Positions 60,389 to 64,000 of a DNA stretch of 64,000 nucleotides are shown piece after piece. Location of the stretch: the NCBI RefSeq assembly GCF_001748285.1, contig NZ_BDGT01000035.1:1-64000 (forward strand). Reading direction: 5' to 3'. Both the position numbers and the translations under genes were made by a program. Each line of letters starts with the position of its first letter. Position 1 is the first letter of the stretch. The notes beneath the pieces were generated by a model, which saw only the letters and a list, made by a program, of their open reading frames with translations, had not been told where the DNA came from and searched no databases. The stretch comes from Thermogemmatispora onikobensis (GTDB lineage Bacteria > Chloroflexota > Ktedonobacteria > Ktedonobacterales > Ktedonobacteraceae).

Positions 60389-61654
60389 ATGACGACGAAT
60401 ACCAGACTCTTGCAGGGGTCGCTGAGAGATTTCGGGCTGGTTGAAATTCTGCAGATGATGGAGCTGGGGTCGGCGACGGGTGCCTTGCACTTGAAGCACG
60501 AGCAGGGGCGGGTCGGTATTCTCTATTTCAGCGATGGCAAGATCGCCAACTGCTCTGAGCTTGATCCGTGCGCGCTGACCCTGGGCGATGTGCTTCAGCA
60601 ATTGGGCATGGCCACCTACCACGAGGTGGAGTGGGCCTTTAATCAGCAGCTTCAGGACGCTTTCGGGCGCCGCATCGGCGAGCGCCTGATTGCTATGCGC
60701 GTCATTAATGAGCAGCAGCTCTACGAGGCTCTGCGTACGAAGGCACTATGGACGGCGCGCGAGTTGGCTCTCTGGCGCGAAGGCACCTATGAGTTCATCA
60801 CCAGTCCGAAGAAGCAGGCCTTTCTGCCCTATGGAGAGCAGCCGCTCGATCTGGAGATTGTGCGCGTGACGATGGAGATGGTGCGCTACTCTGATGAGTG
60901 GGAGCAGCTCAAGCTGTATCTGCCCAATGGAATGCGCACTATTCTGCAACTGGTGCCGACGATTCCTTACCCGCTTAGCTTCAATGGGCGGGTGATCGAG
61001 GTGCTGCAGCGGGTGACGATCCACCGCTGGGTCCGCAAGATCGCCACCGGCCTGCGCCGGCCCGAGCTGGAAGTGGCGCGCGATCTGGCGACGCTCGTTC
61101 AGCAGCGGCTGATTGTCCCGCTGGCGGAGGAGCCGCATCCCCCTTCGCGCGGCGCTCGCACGGTTCGCTTGCCTGGTCCTGCTGAGCGGATGCGCATGGA
61201 GAGCTTCGAGCTGCTGAATCTGATCAGCCGCATGGAGCAGGATTGGTATAAGCGCAAGAATCCGGTGGAGCAGTTGCCGGCCCTGGTGCACTATATTAAC
61301 TGGACGATGGAGGCCCTGGCCGAGACCTGCCGCGCCAATGGCACCGAGCTCGATCCCAATACGCTGGAGGCCCTGCTGACACGCGAGCACCTGCGCTATA
61401 TGGGCAACTACAAGTTCATTATCCAAAACAATCGCATCGAAGTGGAGAATTTCACGGCCCTCTGCCATGAGGTGCTCCACGGCGATCTGCAGCGCTCCAA
61501 GGAGTTCTACGAGGAAGCGCTCTCGGTGCTTTCGCGTATCCTGCGCGTGATCTTTGAGACCATTAACTCGCGGGTGGCCTCGCTCTATGAGCGGCTGGAG
61601 AATCAAGAAGTTTGGGAAGCCTTCTTCTCGCTCTTTGAGCCTCCCCAGAACTGA
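60389..61654 (+). CDS. DUF4388 (PatA-N-like) domain protein
   Basis: 421 residues. Residues 1-110 are a DUF4388 domain: LQGSLRDFGLVEILQMMELG, TGALHLKHEQGRVGILYFSD, GKIANCSELDPCALTLGDVL. Residues 110-170 continue a DUF4388-like helical part (RRIGERLIAMRVINEQQLYEA). The C-terminal half is helical with no known motif. DUF4388 occurs in gliding and two-component signalling proteins, usually with receiver or PilZ domains; none is seen here. Likely a cytoplasmic signalling scaffold. Confidence 0.78.
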   Translation: MTTNTRLLQGSLRDFGLVEILQMMELGSATGALHLKHEQGRVGILYFSDGKIANCSELDPCALTLGDVLQQLGMATYHEVEWAFNQQLQDAFGRRIGERLIAMRVINEQQLYEALRTKALWTARELALWREGTYEFITSPKKQAFLPYGEQPLDLEIVRVTMEMVRYSDEWEQLKLYLPNGMRTILQLVPTIPYPLSFNGRVIEVLQRVTIHRWVRKIATGLRRPELEVARDLATLVQQRLIVPLAEEPHPPSRGARTVRLPGPAERMRMESFELLNLISRMEQDWYKRKNPVEQLPALVHYINWTMEALAETCRANGTELDPNTLEALLTREHLRYMGNYKFIIQNNRIEVENFTALCHEVLHGDLQRSKEFYEEALSVLSRILRVIFETINSRVASLYERLENQEVWEAFFSLFEPPQN

Positions 61655-61848
61655 GCCTGAACCTGCCTGGTCAGGCCAGGCGGCCAGGAAGGAAAGCGGC
61701 CTGACGCCTGACCTGAGAGGGCAGCGGCGCTGCGCTGCATATGAGGTGCGCCTCATCGCGTCGGTTCGAACCGCAGCCGGGCGGGCGATCCTCGGGAGCC
61801 GCGGGCCGCTGCCCGAGATGAGATGTGCTGGACGCCGGTCAGGGCAGG

Positions 61849-63345
61849 CTATTCATAGACAACGGCGACGGTCTTGACCTCGCTGTAGTCGGCGACGGCG
61901 TTGGGGCCCAGCTCGCGGTGGCCATTGCCGCTGGCCTTCATTCCTCCGAAGGGCATATGGATCTCCGAGCGCGTGGTTGGCGCGTTGACGTAGATCAGCC
62001 CAGACTGGATGTCGCGCATGGCGCGGAAAGTGTAGTGAGTGCTGCGGGTGAAGATGGCCGTTGAGAGGCCATAGATGGTGCTGTTGGCGATGCTAACGGC
62101 TTCTTCGTAGGAGGCCACCGGGATGATGGAGACGAAGGGACCAAAGATTTCCTCACGGGCGATGCGCATCTCGGGCTGGACTTCGCCGAAGATGGTCGGC
62201 TGGTAAAAGGCGCCGTCGCTGTATTCTCCCTCGCGCAGTGGATTGCCCCCATATAGGAGCCGGGCCCCTTCGTGCTTGCCCAGCTCGGTGTACTCGTGCA
62301 CGGCCTGCACGCGCCCCCGGTTGACGAGCGGTCCCATGTCGACGTCTTCGCGCAGGCCATCGCCGATGCGCAGGTCGGCGGCAGCCTCGATGAGGCGCTC
62401 GCTAAACTCGGAGACAACGGCGCGGTGCACGATGACGCGGCTGGTGGCTGTGCAGCGCTGGCCGGTGGTGCCAAAGGCCCCCAGGGCCACGCTGGCGACG
62501 GCGCGCGGCAGGTCGGCGTCCTCCAGCACGATGACGGCGTTCTTGCCGCCCAGCTCCAGCGCGCAGCGGCGCAGGTCGCGCCCGCACAGCTCGGCGACGC
62601 GCCGTCCGACCTCGGTCGAGCCGGTCAGCGAGATCATATTGACGTCGGGATGGCTGGCCAGGGCCTCGCCCAGGGTGCCACCAGGCCCGGTGACAACGTT
62701 CAAGAGACCATCGGGCAGGCCGGCCTCCTGCAAGACCTGGGCCAGTTTGAGGGCCAGCAAGGGGGTGTCGCTGGCGGGCTTCAAAACTACGGCATTGCCG
62801 GCCTGCAGGGCGGGAAAGGTCTTCCAGGCCGGGATGGCCAGGGGGAAGTTCCAGGGGGTGATCAGCCCGACGACGCCGAGTGGCTGGCGCACGGTCAGGT
62901 AGAGCTTGCCGCGCTGAACCGAAGGGACGGTCTCGCCTTCGGCACGCCAGCCGTCGCTGGCAATATAACGGGCGACGTCAATAGCCGTCTGGACTTCGCC
63001 CCGCGCCTCGTTCAGGATCTTGCCCATCTCGCGCGTCATGAGAATCGCCAGCTCTTCCTGGCGCGTCTCCAGGATCTGGGCCGCGCGCAGCAGGATCGCG
63101 GCCCGCTGCGGCGCCGGTGTGGCCGCCCAGGCGGGTTGTGCCTGGCGCGCGGCGCGCACGGCCTCATCAAGGTCGGCGACGCTCGATTGCTGGTAGTAGC
63201 CAATGATTTCGGAGCAATGGGCCGGGTTGGTGCTGACGAAGGTGGCCCCGCTCGCCGAGGGGCGCCACTGGCCGCCGATGAAGTTATAGAAGACCGGCGG
63301 CTCGCTGCGCGCCGGAAGGTCTGTCTGGACGTGTGGCTGTGTCAT
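61849..63345 (-). CDS. Aldehyde dehydrogenase (NAD(P)+)
   Basis: 498 residues from ATG 63345, with GAGGAG about 11 bases upstream. ALDH superfamily: VGLITPWNFPLAIPAWKTFP (cofactor), LTGSTEVGRRV, catalytic Glu in ALELGGKNAVIVLE, catalytic Cys in TTGQRCTATSRVIV, and EEIFGPFVSIIPV. Similar sequences include aldehyde dehydrogenases for semialdehydes and glyceraldehyde. A role in amino-acid or aromatic breakdown cannot be told apart. It converges on the DUF4388 gene, with a 194-base spacer. Confidence 0.93.
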   Translation of the reverse strand: MTQPHVQTDLPARSEPPVFYNFIGGQWRPSASGATFVSTNPAHCSEIIGYYQQSSVADLDEAVRAARQAQPAWAATPAPQRAAILLRAAQILETRQEELAILMTREMGKILNEARGEVQTAIDVARYIASDGWRAEGETVPSVQRGKLYLTVRQPLGVVGLITPWNFPLAIPAWKTFPALQAGNAVVLKPASDTPLLALKLAQVLQEAGLPDGLLNVVTGPGGTLGEALASHPDVNMISLTGSTEVGRRVAELCGRDLRRCALELGGKNAVIVLEDADLPRAVASVALGAFGTTGQRCTATSRVIVHRAVVSEFSERLIEAAADLRIGDGLREDVDMGPLVNRGRVQAVHEYTELGKHEGARLLYGGNPLREGEYSDGAFYQPTIFGEVQPEMRIAREEIFGPFVSIIPVASYEEAVSIANSTIYGLSTAIFTRSTHYTFRAMRDIQSGLIYVNAPTTRSEIHMPFGGMKASGNGHRELGPNAVADYSEVKTVAVVYE

Positions 63346-64000
63346 AGAAAAGGTCACTCCTCGCTGAGAATCGTCACATTCACGTCATTCTGTGGGAACA
63401 GCGCGGGATCGGCTTCGATCAGCGGCTGCTGGCTGCTGGCTGGCCTGGCCGCTGGCAGCCGATCCTCATTATAGCATACCAGTACCTGTGCTCCTGATCT
63501 GCTGAGTCAGGTTGATCTGCTCACACCTTGACTCAGGCTGTTCGTCTGACCTACATGCTCTACGTGTGACTCGTCTGCATAGTCAGGTGCCTACCTGGAA
63601 GTTTTCTCAGCCTTCTTCCCCGACCTTCTGACGGTGCGCTCCGTCCGACGGAAGACTATACTGTTCCGTGGGTGACAAGACCCGTGGGAGCGTACCATGC
63701 CCCCTGCCCGGAGCCTGTTGCATTGTGGAACCCGGCAGGCCCCGGTGTCTGGCGGGCAGGCCATACTCTCTGACAGAAGCGTGCGAGGCGTCAGACTGGC
63801 CTGCCCGGCGCCAGGGAAGTCATCGGACGTGGCTTCAAGGGTTCCGGCACGGTCCGACTGCCACGGGTCGCACACCTGCCCCTGTCCTTTGTTGAACAGA
63901 GGTGCCAGACAGAGGGCAAAGCCTCATTGACCCCGCGCCCGTTGCGCCTGGCCTGGTCTCTTCTCAGCCTGTCCGGGCTGCGGTCCAGCGAGCGAGCTGA
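63346..64000. other. Right-end noncoding region
   Basis: A minus-strand extended -10 TGCTATAAT (63476-63468) would serve the aldehyde dehydrogenase gene about 120 bases away. From 63620 several short hairpins follow (GACGG/CCGTC near 63630; GGGT/ACCC near 63672; GCCTGCC repeats to 63815). Open frames here show no recognisable domain. It might be the edge of a mobile element, but I cannot show it. Confidence 0.3.

Noticed and set aside
63600-64000. TnpB remnant at the right edge
   Set aside because: Translations show no zinc-finger or RuvC-like motif, so a mobile element call is not supported by this sequence alone.
1-64000. tRNA, rRNA or CRISPR loci
   Set aside because: No T-loop consensus with a matching acceptor stem, no rRNA signature and no regularly spaced repeat-spacer pattern was found by eye.

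Overview
This 64 kb window is GC-rich bacterial chromosome with dense coding on both strands. It carries no rRNA, tRNA, CRISPR array or intact insertion sequence that I could recognise. The gene mix points to a thermophilic, filamentous Chloroflexota of the class Ktedonobacteria, most likely Thermogemmatispora or a relative: soluble Hanks-type kinases, an LCP protein with a long Pro/Gly-rich head, a lone CoxG-like protein, a DUF4388 protein, and an FtsA-like ATPase beside a baseplate-J-like membrane protein. This placement is inferred from gene content and style; no database search was possible.

Left part (1-27 kb): alaS; an FtsA/PilM-like ATPase with a membrane-anchored baseplate-J-like partner; a wall and DNA maintenance run of ruvX, mltG and uppP; two tiny membrane proteins; fmt facing a STAND-type ATPase with TPRs; an LCP wall-polymer ligase; a PD40 lipoprotein followed by a Ser/Thr kinase; ridA overlapping dnaA; a HAD phosphatase; a compact Mrr-type nuclease plus DNA methyltransferase pair; and an acyl-CoA dehydrogenase.

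Middle part (27-46 kb): an M16 peptidase homologue that has lost one zinc ligand; a phenylacetyl-CoA-epoxidase-like operon (paaA, paaD N-domain, paaB, paaC, separate paaD zinc ribbon, enoyl-CoA hydratase) behind a strong promoter with a palindromic operator; a second short hydratase; a CPA1 Na+/H+ antiporter whose leader carries an intrinsic terminator; a CoxG-like protein; glutamine-dependent NAD synthetase; glmS preceded by a clear glmS self-cleaving ribozyme; a lytic transglycosylase; and a HEAT-repeat protein.

Right part (46-64 kb): a TetR regulator divergent from a cytochrome P450, each with a palindrome over its -10 element; a glucan module (GT4/GT5-like glycosyltransferase plus GH57); a second soluble kinase; a PIG-L deacetylase gene broken by one in-frame amber codon; phoU without a pst operon; a beta-carbonic anhydrase; an RNase D/HEAT fusion; queD; an SDR; a GT4; a DUF4388 protein; and an aldehyde dehydrogenase.

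Two regulatory themes recur. Many promoters share an extended -10 of the form TGnTATAAT, often with a poor -35. Several 5' leaders contain degenerate tetranucleotide repeats. The best candidates for something new are the FtsA-like/baseplate-J-like pair, the glmS ribozyme outside its usual host range, the split paaD operon, and the terminator-bearing leader of the antiporter.
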